Below are positions 1 through 12,230 of a DNA stretch of 64,000 bases, one piece after another. The notes below the pieces were generated by a model. It worked only from the letters and a program-made list of their open reading frames with translations. It ran no database searches and was not told where the DNA came from. How positions within the stretch are numbered: the first letter of the stretch is position 1; every line of letters starts with the position of its first letter. The DNA is from Pseudoips prasinana (Eukaryota; Arthropoda; Insecta; Lepidoptera; Nolidae), in contig OX621242.1 in assembly GCA_951640165.1 (NCBI GenBank), forward strand, positions 13,509,501 through 13,573,500. The letters run 5' to 3'. The translations under genes were made by a program, and so were the position numbers.

Positions 1-158
1 TGTTCTGATTCTGGGTGTAATTTTCTATATAAGTATGTATTTACAAACTAAAAAATAATATATGTAGTATATCAGTTATCTGCTTTGCATAGTACAAGGT
101 CTGCTTAGTTTGGGATCAGATGGCCGTGTGTGAATAATGTCCTAGAATATTATAATTA
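1..158 (+). mobile_element. SINE family A, 3' part (cut by window edge)
   Basis: Matches the body and tail of the SINE found complete (reverse strand) at 21841-22087 and 33402-33648: the CTGGGTGTAAT core, a TATATAAGTATGTATTTAC stretch, GCTTAGTTTGGGATCAGATGG and a TATTATAATTATT-like tail. The tRNA-like head lies outside the window. Confidence 0.75.
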
Positions 159-658
159 TTTTATTAAAAATATGATTAGGTACGTTATTTTTTCTTTAGT
201 GGGTATATGAATACCTAAATAGTATTTTAAATCTCAAATTCAAATCGTTATTTTTTGACTCGCTTGGATATTTATCTACGTCACTATCGAGTCTAATAAA
301 ACTAAATTAAGTAAACCTCTATACAAGGCGATAAAGTTAAAATTTCATTACATTTAAAATTGACAGTTGTTTAAAACCAAGGCTGTCTAACTCGTTAAAA
401 ACTAGTGACCTCATCGGGGGAGCATAGAAAATTCAATTTGCATATTACAAGAGCGGGTTGACTGGACACCTCATTATCCCATATAATGGTCGTCGCAGGG
501 TTGCACTCCCACAAGGCTTAATTACCCCTAATCTGGAATTCTGTGGATCTAACAGAAAGCTCGTCCGCGTAATTACGGTCCACTGTTCCTAAAGCTAATG
601 GACTCGTTTATTTATCTGTTAATTGCGCGTAATCCGCGCGTCACGATCTTGATATGTT
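159..658. other. AT-rich spacer
   Basis: No coding potential, tRNA-like boxes or recognisable repeat ends were seen. Confidence 0.5.
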
Positions 659-1425
659 TGACTGTCTTCCCGTCACCATTGCTCATCAGATGTTCTAATA
701 TTATTAACTTACAACTTTGTTCTACTAATGCATAATGTTCTGTTATGAATTCTTTGGGGATTACGATGTTTTGTTACCTAACATACTAATATAGACGTGA
801 TGTATAGCTTTATTTTTGACAGACATACCTTCACTATTGCTCAACAGATGTTACAATTGGTATTTTACATTAACATGTTTGTTGTTCTAATGTACATTGT
901 TTTGTTATGAATGCTTTCGATGTTTTGTTACCTAAAAGACTAGTTATATCTAACTAGACGTGATATCTACATTAGCCTTATTTTTGACAGACATCGCTGC
1001 ACTATTGTTCATCAGACGTTATAGGTAATTAATATTTTTAATTTCTATCTTTGTTCTACTAATGCACAATGTTCTTTTATGAATGCTTTGGGAATTACGA
1101 TGTTTTAGTACCTAACAGACTTACATAGACATTATGCCTGCATCAGCTTTAGTTTTGACAGAGATCACGTCATTATTGCTCAACAGATGTTATAATTATA
1201 ATTTTTAACTAACATGTTTGTTGTTCTAATCTACAATGTTTTATTATGAATGCTTTCGATGTTTTGCTATCTAACAGATAAATATAGACGTAATTCCTAC
1301 ATTAGCTTTATTTTTGACAGACATCCTTTCACTTGTTGAGCGAGGTTATAATTCTTTTTTAAACTTACATGTTTGTTCTACTAATTTACAATGTTCTGTT
1401 ATGATTGCTTTGGTGATTGCCACTT
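659..1425. repeat. Tandem array, five monomers of about 158-171 bp
   Basis: Monomers begin near 659, 817, 985, 1156 and 1315, each with a TGACAGACAT-like start, then ATTGCTCAACAGATGTT and GTTATGAATGCTTT. Monomers 1, 3 and 5 carry TTTGTTCTACTAATGCA-type sequence; 2 and 4 carry CATGTTTGTTGTTCTAAT and a shorter CTTTCGATGTTTT segment. The order is A-B-A-B-A, a higher-order repeat of about 329 bp. No coding frame is maintained. Confidence 0.85.
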
Positions 1426-2071
1426 AGATACATGTGATATCGAGATTGATCTTATCATCTAAGGTTTAGGGCGCTGCTGGTATATCAACTAGAGTTGACA
1501 TAGAGGAAATGCAGTTAATGAGCACTCAGTTTCTGTGTCTGACTAATTCCAATGACACTGTTGGCAAATAGAAAATCTTCGGTCTTCTGACGTCATTTTT
1601 GTCCAATTCGGTCACGGGAATGTGATAATAATGTTGTCCATGAAATAGATTATACTTTTACCTATGTGAGATAGGGAGTGAAATGCCCGATGCAATGCAA
1701 ACCCGATTACTCGTTATCTGCCGTGAATAACGCTATTACTAAACCAAGAGGCAGTTATATATATGAGGCGTGAAATAATGAGTATGGAATTTGCTCCATC
1801 TTGATAGTATGCCAACGCCATGTCTGTGGATACATTTGCACTGTAAAAATCTTGTTACTTGGGTCAATCCTACTGTCTCTGTTAAGCTCAAAATGTAGGT
1901 GTCCACCGCTGCGTCGCCGTACGGGCCGTACCGTACTATAACCATGTGAATATTTTTAAATACATCGCACAAACTGTATAAATGCAAGCGTATAATTTTG
2001 TGCCGCTACTAACACGACCTTTATGCCCAAGAGATATATAAACTCTGAGCCCGATTAGGATATAGGACAAA
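1426..2071. other. Spacer, nothing recognised
   Basis: Short open frames on the minus strand (1739-2130) have no familiar motif and ordinary AT-rich composition; treated as non-coding. Confidence 0.45.
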
Positions 2072-2326
2072 TCTTTACATATAATAAAATCATAGGAAAG
2101 ACAAAACTGTACATTGAATATTTTTTTCAAAGGATACTTGGGGTGTGATTTACAATCGATATTGAAGCCAAAAATATAGTTTTTTTGATTTTTTGTCTGT
2201 TTATCTGTTTGTCTGTATGTATGTCCGGGCTAAACTCAAAAAGTACTGCATGGATTTATTTCAAATAATAGGGAGCTGTGATAATTTATAAAGTTTAACG
2301 CGGGTAAAACCGCGGGGCACAGCTAG
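2072..2326 (+). mobile_element. Short Helitron-like element, family F
   Basis: Starts with TC after an A (TCTTTACATATAATAAAATC) and ends in CTAG before a T. A CGCGG/CCGCG hairpin (2299-2314) lies 8 nt before the CTAG. These are Helitron end rules, and the same two ends recur at 7282-7622, 10701-10977 and 47916-48251. It has no coding capacity, so would depend on a Rep/helicase elsewhere. It is shorter than its relatives through an internal deletion. Confidence 0.75.
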
Positions 2327-2480
2327 TCTTACATAATATAATAAAGGTGAAAGTTCGTATGTTTGGATGTTGTATGTTTGTTACTCAACGAATTAGGATG
2401 AAATTTGGAATGAAGATAGAAACCTAAACTGACATAACATAAATTGTAGAGTCGCGGAAAGCACCGCGCAGCGCAGTTCG
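2327..2480 (+). mobile_element. Possible Helitron-like fragment
   Basis: ATAATATAATAAAGGTGAAAG followed by TATGTTTGTTACTC resembles the 5' part of Helitron-like elements elsewhere in the window, but no terminal hairpin or CTAG was found. Confidence 0.3.
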
Positions 2481-2600
2481 TATTTGTATGAAAATCAAAA
2501 TTAGTTTCGGTGTATCTTTGGTAGACAATCCATCCGCCGTGAATCGGATGACATTGGTTTCGGTTCTCTTAAAAACATCTTTGTTATTTGTAATATTTTA

Positions 2601-2910
2601 CTGCGTCGTTGGTCTAGCGGCAGCGTGTTTGTTGCACATAATGAAATTTGAAATTCTCAATATCAGTCCGAAGTCTGGGAGTTGGCGGTATTACACCACC
2701 GTTCCTCGGAGAGCACGTAAAGCCGTTGGTCCTGTACCTGACCTTTTTCCGGCGTATCGCTAGTCTGCCTATCAGTTCATGAGAGTGATAGAATAGAAAG
2801 TGCCCCTGTGTTTGCACACACACTTGTGTACTATAAAATGTCCTGTGCTGTTGGCGAATCTCCATTTAGACTGGCCGCCGTGGCCGAAATTCAGCCTGGA
2901 GGGCATTATT
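2601..2910 (+). mobile_element. SINE family D
   Basis: A tRNA-like head (TTGGTCTAGCGG) leads into the family body (GGGAGTTGGCGGTATTACAC, GAGAGCACGTAAAGCCGT, CACACACTTGTG) and the 3' end GGCCGCCGTGGCCGAAATTC. Other copies are at 13402, 19110, 41072, 55350 and 56606. Short open frames across it are incidental. Confidence 0.8.
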
Positions 2911-3380
2911 TGTAATCGTTTGCCAGAAGCTTAATATAATCTGATCATATCTAGGCATACTTTTTAGGTTTCTAAATAAGTTCAGACTTGATCGTTAATT
3001 TTTTATAGCTAGGCGAAACAGCCCCTCAATTCACAAGTTCCAATTCCAATTCGATAACAATTGATCAAACTTCTAATTGATTATTTTTTACACTCGTGCC
3101 TCAAAAACTGTAATCTAAAACCGGGTTTATTGAGCGATGAATTGGCAGGTGAATAGAATTGTATAAAAAAAACCGATAAGAGGATATAACTCACATAAGT
3201 GTACACATAAAACATGAGAAACCATAGTCGAGTTCATGCTATGTTAAAAAATATCACTCCAGTGAGTGGTTGTGTACCACCGTGCTTTTCACAAGTAACT
3301 CTACTGCGCACGATCACTTTGTGGAATAATTATTTCCGGTATTAAGATAAGAATAAGAATAACGAGAATTATGACAAGAC
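2911..3380. other. Spacer, nothing recognised
   Basis: AT-rich, with no convincing ORF or repeat. Confidence 0.45.
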
Positions 3381-3500
3381 AACCTTCAAGAAGCACCTTC
3401 CCTTTTCCTTAAAGAGCGGCAACGCAATTGTGGCCTCTCTGGTGATGCAAATGTTCATTGACAGCGGGGAACCCTTAACTTCAGGTGACTCACTTCCGTG
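3381..3500 (+). mobile_element. LINE 3'-end fragment (jockey-like)
   Basis: AAAGAGCGGCAACGCA followed by a degenerate AGGTGACTCACTTCC resembles the 3' end of the jockey-like copy at 30540-30655 and the fragments at 27605, 54625 and 62694. Confidence 0.55.
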
Positions 3501-4007
3501 GAAATAGGATAAATTGATTGTATTTAAGAAAAATCTAATTTAATTAGGCTTTGTAAATCTTCTCTATCAGAGGTAAGTCATATAGTTTTTTGTAACTAAG
3601 GATACAATTTACGCTTTTTGTATAATAGACTGAATAATGCTTTCCATAAGCAGTTCATTAAACCAGCCAACTGTGAAAAGTTTGAGAAGGACTTCATTCC
3701 AAAATATCGAGTTTATGTTCCATAAAGAACTGAGAATTTAAGGGAGAATATTGATCAAAGTTTAGGTAATATTTCGTAGTAAAACTTGAATGTCTTTCAT
3801 TCGGTAGTCGTTTGCTTGTATTCTTCATAAAACATAGTTTTACCAATATAAAATGTAACAAAATAAACCACATTTTCCATTTCATGCTTCGATGTACACA
3901 TGACGGAGTTGTTGAACTCTGTTATCGAACAAAACTGGTGCTCTTATACCTGAATCGTTCAGAGTTATAGCTCAGCACATTTTCGGGCGAGTACCTATAG
4001 TGCAACC
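3501..4007. other. Spacer, nothing recognised
   Basis: AT-rich; the short minus-strand frame at 3694-3885 has no recognisable motif. Confidence 0.4.
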
Positions 4008-4540
4008 ATATTCATATTCATATTATTCATATTATTTATTTGCATTCCACAATGTGAACTTAGGTGGTAAACATTAGGCTTATAGCTAGGAGCATTATGG
4101 ACCCTGTCGGGCACAGCAAATTTATAAACATATATATCGGTAAATTATTATTGTTCGTAAATTATTAAGGAACTAATTGAGTCTTCCATTCCATATGACC
4201 ACTTTACATTTATATATTTATACATTACACTAGCATATTATTATTTAACTATCATGTCATTCAATAAAGAAAGACATTTTGCTTATTAACAGTAACAAGT
4301 TATATTTGTGTGATACATTTGGATCTAACTATTTAATAGATTATATAATTAAAAATATATACATGTATAAGTTTGTATGTATGTGTGTTTATTGTAATTT
4401 AGGTTATTTGTTTATCATTTAAGTATTCATTTACTGTGTAATAAGCCTTATTTATAAGTATTTGTTTTAGATTAATTACGAATTTATTCTCTCTGGTTTC
4501 ATTTTTTATAGAATTTGGTAATTTATTATACCAGTGCCGC
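4008..4540 (-). mobile_element. Possible LINE 3' end with ATTCAT-type tail
   Basis: An imperfect ATTCATATT microsatellite (about 4010-4040) precedes TTATTTGCATTCCACAATG. The layout, simple repeat next to a TTATTTGCA block, matches 43068-43330, suggesting a reverse-oriented LINE 3' end. No coding remnant is visible. Confidence 0.3.
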
Positions 4541-4894
4541 ATGCCGCTGCAATTTGCCGTGGGCCCATAGGCACCGAGTCTCTCAATGGCCCATTGCCAA
4601 AAAATTCTGAACGACCTTATGAAAAGTAAAACCGAATTCAGATTTTATAAAATCTGTATTCAGAATAAACGAATTAGGTGTCCAAAATCATAATATTTTA
4701 TAGAGTAACTCATATTTGAAATAAAAAAAATATCATTAATTAGTCACCTTTTTCGAATAAATAATCTATAAGTGTTTGAAGTTTATTATTGTAATCATCA
4801 ACATCACCCAACGCTTCTAATACCGTTGTCATTTTGAAGGGTTTGCCGTGGTCACTGTGCGTGACATGCGATCGAAGTTAGGTGGTAGCTGTAG
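4541..4894. other. Spacer, nothing recognised
   Basis: AT-rich; no gene or repeat end recognised. Confidence 0.4.
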
Positions 4895-5000
4895 TACACA
4901 GATGGCGTTGCTGGCTAATGGTGTATCCCTTAGTCTCCTTTTACGACACCCACGGGATAGTACGGGGTGGCTCTGTTATTATTTCTAGGCCGATAATTCC
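4895..5000 (-). repeat. Dispersed-repeat fragment
   Basis: CCTTAGTCTCCTTTTACGAC followed by ACCCACGGGA and GGGGTGGCT looks like a dispersed lepidopteran repeat I recall in LINE 3' regions. No second copy occurs in this window. Confidence 0.35.
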
Positions 5001-5223
5001 GATACAAAACAACATAGAACAAAATCGGCCTGTGATGATTGTAAACCTTTATAATATCGTTTCCATTATAATATTCGCATAATCGTTGTGTTCAAGCCAT
5101 TGTTATTTTATAAGTATTTTCCATATCTAATACCAATATCAGTAATGGGATAAAGGTCAATCGCCCATACGCAATAATAGCTAAGAATTTTGGAATGGTT
5201 CTTTGACAAACGTCAAATTGTGA

Positions 5224-5520
5224 TTGATTTGCATACGCGATATTTTTTTACTTTTTAAGTGGCGTTATAACGGAGCCGTGAACGGCAGCAGTCTCAAGTT
5301 AGGACACGCCATCGACAGCAACGTAGAACCGATACTGGGCGTATTTAACGGAGTTGGTCGTGTTGCTGTAGTTATACGAGTAGTCATAGAAGCCGCGAAC
5401 AACTACGTGATCTGCGTAGTGGCTCGCGTGGCTTAAGACGATCCGACCGACTCAAGCGACAGGAACAGGCCTCATTCGCGTTTTTAGACATCGTTCTCGG
5501 ATTCACACTCGTGCCAGATC
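5224..5520. other. GC-richer island, open on both strands
   Basis: GC-rich relative to its flanks. The + frame 5224-5436 (70 codons) is open, and the opposite strand is open for about 50 codons over about 5285-5440, giving a tyrosine-rich peptide with the segment GFYDYSYNYSNTT. Neither was recognised. It could be an exon remnant, a small-protein pseudogene or an unrecognised repeat. Confidence 0.3.
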
Positions 5521-7281
5521 CCAGCCTTACCTTCCCACTTTTAAGCGCTTTATTATTATATATTATACTATATGCTTAACCTGTAACCATATACGAGTAT
5601 TAGTATAATTTTACGAAATCTATGACGGAATCAAGCATAAAAATATTTGATACTAGCTAATTAGGTCTGGCCCACCTTATGCTAAATAGTTTCAGTCTTG
5701 CAATATCAACACCTCAGCTCTAGCAATCAAGGCATTCACAGATATTTGCCTGAACCGGCTGCTTTCGTGATATTTTTGGTCTTGTGATATTTTTTTACCT
5801 TGTACATAAATGTAACCGTATCGTCCTATTTTCAAACGAAGGGCCCCCTAAACGACATGGGGCCCTTTGCCCGTGCCTACCTTGACTTTAGGTTAAAACC
5901 GTACTGAGTGCATCTATGCATACCGTATCGCGTGCGGTCTCAAACGAAAACCTAAATAAAACCCGAGGCGGTCTCGTTTAAAAGTCGTGTGTAAACGTTA
6001 TGATATCGCCCCGACCTGCTTACGTACACTCGTCGCACTTTGCCTGCCCCTTAATTGGAGGGGTTGGCATATTTCAACACGCGACTATGTACACACGCAA
6101 ACAAAAATAGACCCTCCTAACGTATACCATAGACTAATATCCGAGAATATTGTAAACACTGCCGACTGTACCGGGTTGGCAATTTTATAGTAAAATAGTT
6201 CATAAAAGTACTTTACGTACGTTAATGTACCTAATAGTAATATAACGAAATTAAAGTTAAATCACTCTACATGAACTTATTTGTAAGACCTTACATTAAC
6301 TGCTGTAAACTGTAGGTAATTGATCAATACCTCAGTTACCCGCACTATTACTTAAGTATACTGAACTGGAATAACTATAGATAAAATCTGCTTTCTTTAA
6401 GTAAAGACTTGAATGGAATTAAAAACAATATATATGAACGAGCCCGCAGCATTAGACGTTATCGATAGAAATTAATGCAATTGTAGGTACTTTGAGAACA
6501 GTAATGAAAAATTTGTACATTTTATTTTTTGATAAATTCAAGCTTTTATTAAACGAGTAGGTAAGCACTCTTTTACAGAAATAATTTTATTCCGTACGTA
6601 TTTGAAATAACTATAATGGTGTAGCGAGTATTTTTTTTGTCACAAAACTTCAGGTAAGAATGGAGCACGGGTGACCATCTTTTAAATATTTCAGAGGATG
6701 TTTAATCTAAAAGTAGAATAGGTACCTACTTCCTAACGTGGGACAAAGGGTAAGTTACCTGAAGGGCTTTAGTCTGTACGATGCACTTTGAAAATTTAAT
6801 GTAAATTTTGCATAGTAAACGCTACTTTGAGAGGATGGTTTCGTCAAAGACAATAATAATAACGTTTTTCTTTGCGGAAATGAAGACCAGAGTAATATCT
6901 ACAAAGGGTTTTCTGTTCTGTTTATTTTTACTGAAATCGAGCAAATGCCTCGGAAACTCGAAGAAAATATCCGAAGACGTTGAAGTTTTGTTCAATTCTT
7001 ATACATATTGTGAGCTTATGTTTCGAGTTTGAGTCAGATTGCCATTTAGGTACATAAATAATCCTCCACTTGAAGCAAAACCGAGCAAGAAATTTGAAGC
7101 TTTGACTCTAATACTCAATTACGCAATGAGATCGCAGAATATCCAAGCCAAAATGGGTTTAGTCTGGGTTTACCTTTCGTTCAATTATAGGTGAATTATT
7201 TCTTGTTGAAATATTTAACCTTTAATTATACCCTATTCTTACAGAAGCTAATTAGCATTCGTGTTGCAAATAAATAGATTA
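5521..7281. other. Spacer, nothing recognised
   Basis: Frames at 5987-6190 and 6808-7032 are short and lack family motifs. No repeat ends or tRNA-like boxes were seen. Confidence 0.4.
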
Positions 7282-7622
7282 TTTTTACATATAATAAAAT
7301 CGTAGGAAAGTCAAAACTGTACATTGAATATATTTTAAAAGGATACTTCGGGCATGATCTACAATTGACATCGACGCCAAAAATATAGTTTTTAGAATTT
7401 GTGGCCGTGTGTCTGTTTGTCTGTATGTATGTCCGGGCTAAACTCAAAAAGTACTGCATGTATTTACTTAAAATTTTGCATGAGTATTACTAAGAGGTCA
7501 AAGTCAAAGTAACTTTCGTCGGGTCAACATATAGGCTACACATTATCACGCTATCGCCTACGGGGGAGGAACTATGATAGTTTATAAAATTTAACGCGGG
7601 TAAAACCGCGGGGCACAGCTAG
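7282..7622 (+). mobile_element. Helitron-like element, family F, longest copy
   Basis: Shares both ends with 2072-2326: TTTTTACATATAATAAAATC (expected initial TC mutated to TT) and a CGCGG/CCGCG hairpin, then CTAG before T. It keeps the middle (GGGTCAACATATAGGCTACA) deleted in the first copy and has about 22 extra bases near 7500-7525. No protein is encoded. Confidence 0.75.
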
Positions 7623-7892
7623 TCAACTAAATAAATTAGATCCAAGATTCTAAGACAAGCAATGTTATTTTTTGATAAAAAGTCAATAACCCCGAAATCA
7701 TTTAAACCCCGTTTTTTTCTAGAGTTCTTTGGAAAACGGTAAAGTGTCCATTTTGGAACTATTTCGTGTCAGTCAACTATAATGCACATTTTGATATTCA
7801 TAATTGTCTGAAATATTCCTAATTGTAAGTAAAATAAAAAAAAAACTTGTGTGTACTTATGTACACGCGTTAGAAGTTATACATATATATTT

Positions 7893-8057
7893 TCGTTATA
7901 TTATATATATATATATATATTTTCATACCACCTAGAACTAACTTCATACTGTTATTTTTGCGCGCATCGTAAAAATTCACTGTCATACCACCTAGAACTA
8001 ACTTCATGCTGTTAAATTTTTTGGTGTCGGTGTGCGCGCGCATCGTAAAAATTCACT
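7893..8057. repeat. TA microsatellite plus tandem duplication
   Basis: A TA run (about 7897-7919) precedes two direct copies of a unit starting TCATACCACCTAGAACTAAC (7923-7981 and 7983-8057) and ending CATCGTAAAAATTCACT. The second carries about 16 extra bases (TTGGTGTCGGTGTGCG). Confidence 0.75.
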
Positions 8058-9395
8058 CACATCATTTTTCTCCATCGCGCCAAAAGAAAAAGTTCAAATA
8101 GTTTCATTGTCAAATTTCACCGTTTTACAATGACCGGGCGTACAGTAGTCACTTGATGAGAGTCTACATTTATTAATATTTACAAATAACCTAAACTGTA
8201 CTTTTACATGAGATGTTTCTTATTTCAACTTGAAACACAAATACCACTTTAATATAATAATTATTATTAAGAGATATTTATATTTTGTTAAAGTTGTAAT
8301 TAATAAAAAGTTGTATAATTAAAAATTAGGCACACCATTTAATTTAAGTTTAACTATATTTCGCGTCACTTAAAATCCAAATGAATGTCTATCGTTCAAA
8401 TAAAATTTATATACTTACCAAAAATTTCATTCGCATTATAAAAACCGGTTTTTAGTTTATAAGTCGAATGGTTTTTGACTAATGATTAAACATATTCTAA
8501 CAGCCCTGTGAAAAATCCGTTATAATGACCGTTTATTAATATAACAGATAAAAAGCCACGTTCAAAATATGACATTTCTTAGTAAATCAAAATGATTAAA
8601 AAAAAGAAAAAGTTTTCATACCTCCAAAGAAGGTACGGAACTCTTAGTTCGCGAGTCGGGCTAGAACATTGCTGTCTTTTTATGAAGCCTTCGATAACGA
8701 ACTGAACGTCAAGCTCTTGGCGACCAATCTTTTTTTTTTTCTTGTATCGTCGCCTAATCGTCACTTTGTTATTCAATTTGGAGAGTTGCCAGTCGACCGC
8801 CTATTAAATAATGCCACTGTTAAATCTGATACGCCAGCGCTTGAAATGAAATTTTGCATTTTGCTTCCTAATAGAATTCTAGTGAAATAATTTTTCAGGT
8901 TAATAAGGAAATTTTAAAACGGAGCACGAAACTTTTATCGTGAAATATGAATGGGCACTTGTTGGTAATTAGCTTGGTAGTTTTACCTCTCTTGTGTTAA
9001 AAGAGGTTATGAAGAGGCGTACGTGTTCTAAAATATTTCTCATACAGAATACAAGAATTCATTACTCTATGTGAAAATTAAACGTGAAGTTTTTTTCTTG
9101 GCTGCGCTTAAAGTACAGTCGACGGCAAGTACACCCGAAGACATTTTGTAATTTGACTGTACATAATTGAAAACTAGGTTTGATATATCTCTTTTACTAT
9201 GCAAAATAAAACGAATTTTAAGCCATAACCGCCTGGTTAGTCACCCTGACTACTAGTCGGGATCACTAACCGTTCTTAAACTAATGTTTATTTTTTTGTT
9301 GCACTCAAAGTACATTCGACGCCAAGTACAGCTGGAGTTTCGAAGTGGTTTGGACTGCACATGTTTAAATTTTATTTATGAAGAATAAAACGAAT
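8058..9395. other. Spacer with one short repeat scrap
   Basis: GGTACGGAACTCTTAGTTCG at about 8632 resembles, in opposite orientation, the repeat at 31426-31486. Overlapping short frames at 8579-8890 have no family motif. Nothing else was recognised. Confidence 0.4.
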
Positions 9396-9556
9396 CGTCC
9401 TGAGTCTGGGTATAATTAAGTACGTATTTACTGAAGAAAATGATCTGGTTCCCATAGTACACAAATATTAGCACACCAATATCAGTCCTTGGTGGGAATC
9501 GAACACATGACCTGCGGCGTGAAAGGCAAGTATCGGCCACCCACGGCAACCGGCAA
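9396..9556. mobile_element. Rearranged SINE family A fragments
   Basis: The + oriented core CCTGAGTCTGGGTATAATTA (9398) and CTGGTTCCCATAGTAC are joined at about 9462 to a reverse-oriented head (TGGGAATCGAACAC, the B box in reverse, then GCGTGAAAGGCAAG). Head and body are in opposite orientations, so this is two insertions or an inversion. Confidence 0.6.
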
Positions 9557-10565
9557 GATATTTAACACACAACGTAACAGTGCAGTGAATAGACATATAC
9601 TTAGTTAAAAATAACTAATACATGCAGACAATTTTACATGTTCCAAGTTAAGCTGGAGGTAAAATTTATGAGACTCTGTAACTTCATTGAACATATTTCT
9701 TTGGAAGCAAAGTATTGAAAATATCTTGTGAGTAGAGTATAATTTTACTTTGTTAAGAAGAAAGTCTTTTTATGTTTGTTCGAGCTTACTATCATTTTAT
9801 GCTTTAGTTATTTTAGCACTACGGACCGATGGCGAGTTCTCAGCTCACGTTTACTAAATCATATAAAAATCACAACATGGAAGTACAGTGATTCAAGTAA
9901 ATTTTGCATGTGCAAAGGGAAACTGTATGTGAAATTGTTTTGTTTTTTTATAGAACTATTGTAATAACAACTCTCTGTCTTTTATAAAAAAAAAACAAAT
10001 ACATGAAGTATATAGGATATCAATCCCTATTATATTAATTATTGTTACTATAATAACATAGATTTATTTTACTTATTCTATTTTATTTATATTTTATTAT
10101 GTTATTCTTTATTTTCCATGAGCTGTCTTCTTGTCTACCTACATTTACTTTTTCTTCCTAAACCTGTGCATATCTGTGAAAACTTTTGATTGGCCTTCAT
10201 TTTTCATTCTATGTGTCCTTTGTATTCTAGCTGTCAGTTTTGTAAAGCAATAAAATTAAATTAAATTTCGCGGGGGACTTTAATCATAGTATTTTCGAAC
10301 ACAGAACACACTCAGCATCAGATTTAAGATTTTAAGCAAGAGATTAAAATCCTTATAGATAATAGTTTCATGACGACCCTGAAACACGAGACCGTCGCGT
10401 TGGCGAAGCGATTACCATTGTTTTGTAAGCGAGTTATAATTTTTGTTAACCAGAATGATTATTTATTGTTTTGTAGGAGTTTTCTTGCATTTATGTAATT
10501 AAGTTATTTTTATTATATCTGGTGAGTAATCTTAACGACTGATGCCAGTTCTGTTATATGATAAA
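9557..10565. other. Spacer, nothing recognised
   Basis: AT-rich; the 62-codon frame at 9776-9964 is unremarkable. Confidence 0.4.
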
Positions 10566-10640
10566 CTAGATTCCACCCGCTGCTTCGCACGCATAGTTTT
10601 CGACTTTTAGATCTAACCTTTACCAACTTTCACAACACAA
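10566..10640 (-). mobile_element. Possible Helitron-like 3' end
   Basis: Reading the minus strand, GCGTGCGAAGCAGCGGGTGG is followed by AATCTAG and T, a GC-rich terminus ending CTAG before T as in the Helitron-like families here. The hairpin is weak and the 5' end was not located. Confidence 0.4.
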
Positions 10641-10700
10641 AATGCCTCTGTTTAAAACTCACTAAGAATTGCTTAGAAATTAAGTTACATTTATTATTAA

Positions 10701-10977
10701 CTAGATGTGCCCCGCGGTTTTCCATGCGTTAAATTTTATAAATTATCACAGCACCTCCCCCGTTGGTGATAGCGTGATAATATGTAGCCTATATGTTGAC
10801 CCGACCTCGTAGAACTTTTTGAGTTTAGCCCGGACATACATACAGACAAAGAGACAAAAATTCTAAAAACGATATTTTTAGCTTCGATATCGATTGTAGA
10901 TCACGCCCCAAGTATCCTTTTTACAAAATATTCAATGTACAGTTTTGACTTTCCTACGATTTTATTATATGTATAGA
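10701..10977 (-). mobile_element. Helitron-like element, family F
   Basis: On the minus strand it begins TCTATACATATAATAAAATC after an A and ends in CTAG before T, with a CGCGG block near the end. It is collinear with 7282-7622 apart from small indels and non-coding. Confidence 0.75.
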
Positions 10978-11242
10978 TAGTTGCGCCCTATGGTGTTATT
11001 TATAATTATTGTAATGTGATCAAATTCTTAGAATTATACGTAAATGGTTGATTTTGGCTGAATACGTTTGTTGAGCATCATTTAAGTAATACTGAAAATA
11101 ATACTACAAACAAACAAAAATGGAGGTTGACTTATTATTGTATGTAGGCGATCTCTATTATGTTATTCAATAAGGAATGTTGTTAAGATGGTTTTTTTAT
11201 ATATTTTTATATTTTATATATTTGAAGCCTATGAAATAAAAT

Positions 11243-11397
11243 CAAGCAACCCGGAGAGCACAAAAAGCTGCCAGTCTTGGGTGGATGATAAGAGAGAGAA
11301 TAGAAAGAATGCACTTGTGTTTGCACACACACTCGGACACAACACATCCTGCGTAATTGACTGGCCCCCGTTCAGATTGGCCGTAGCTAACATTTGA
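11243..11397 (+). mobile_element. SINE family D, truncated and degenerate
   Basis: Retains CCGGAGAGCAC, AGAATAGAAAG, GTGTTTGCACACACAC and GATTGGCCGTAGC; the head is missing. Confidence 0.65.
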
Positions 11398-11439
11398 CCA
11401 ACAGTTTACAATTATGTAAAACTATAATTTTTTCGACAC

Positions 11440-11665
11440 TGCGGCAGTGTGCGGGAATAGCCTGTACCACCGACGGCCGCTGGGTCAGAAAGGTTCTCGA
11501 GTGACGCAGCGTTGAGTGACGATAGCGTGCTATAAGGTGGAACGACGATCTTGCAATGGTCGCGGACAGCCGCTGGATGCAGGCAACACACGACCGTCCA
11601 TTGTGGAAATCCTTGGCGGACGCCATTGTCCAGCAGTGGACGTCGTTCAGTTGATATTAAGATGT
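11440..11665 (+). mobile_element. LINE 3' fragment, family H
   Basis: GGACAGCCGCTGGATGCAGG, ATTGTGGAAATCCTTGGCGG and CCAGCAGTGGACGTCGTTCA match family H copies at 33192-33364 (reverse) and 45741-45905, which end in ATG repeats. The tail here is eroded. Confidence 0.65.
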
Positions 11666-12230
11666 TGATGGTAAAATTTAAATTCAGGACCGTAAGACTC
11701 GTTTTAAATTATTTGGTTTCAGGATTAACAGCCCCAGCGAAGTGAGCTTTGCTGGGAATTATTTCAGTTTCGGATCATAGTAATGCTTTACTGAACTCAT
11801 AGTATCAGTTTTAATTCCGCCCTGAATATTGTATTTTAGGTAAAGCCAATATGGCGTGACCGTCACAAAAGCAGTCACACAGCATGTTATTTGATTGCGA
11901 TATTTAGTACTAAATCTACAACAACTAAATTGTTGGAATCTGATTACGTTATTGGTGCTCCTGGATAATGCTCACTAATAATATAGCTTTGGTAATGTCA
12001 CTATTAATCGAAAATCATATAAATCACATTATAATGTAGAATTAAATATTGTTGACCTTGTTAAACTGTTACCTACAGTTGACTTTTTTACTCGTGCATG
12101 AAAATGAGAATTGACAAATACTCAGAAACATCGTGTAAATACAAGTTCTGCCAGACTCGAGGTTCAAAAATATGAATTTTGACTTTTGGCACTACATGTA
12201 CATATTTTTTTTTATTTGGCCGTTGGAATT
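11666..12230. other. Spacer, nothing recognised
   Basis: AT-rich, no supported gene. Confidence 0.4.
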
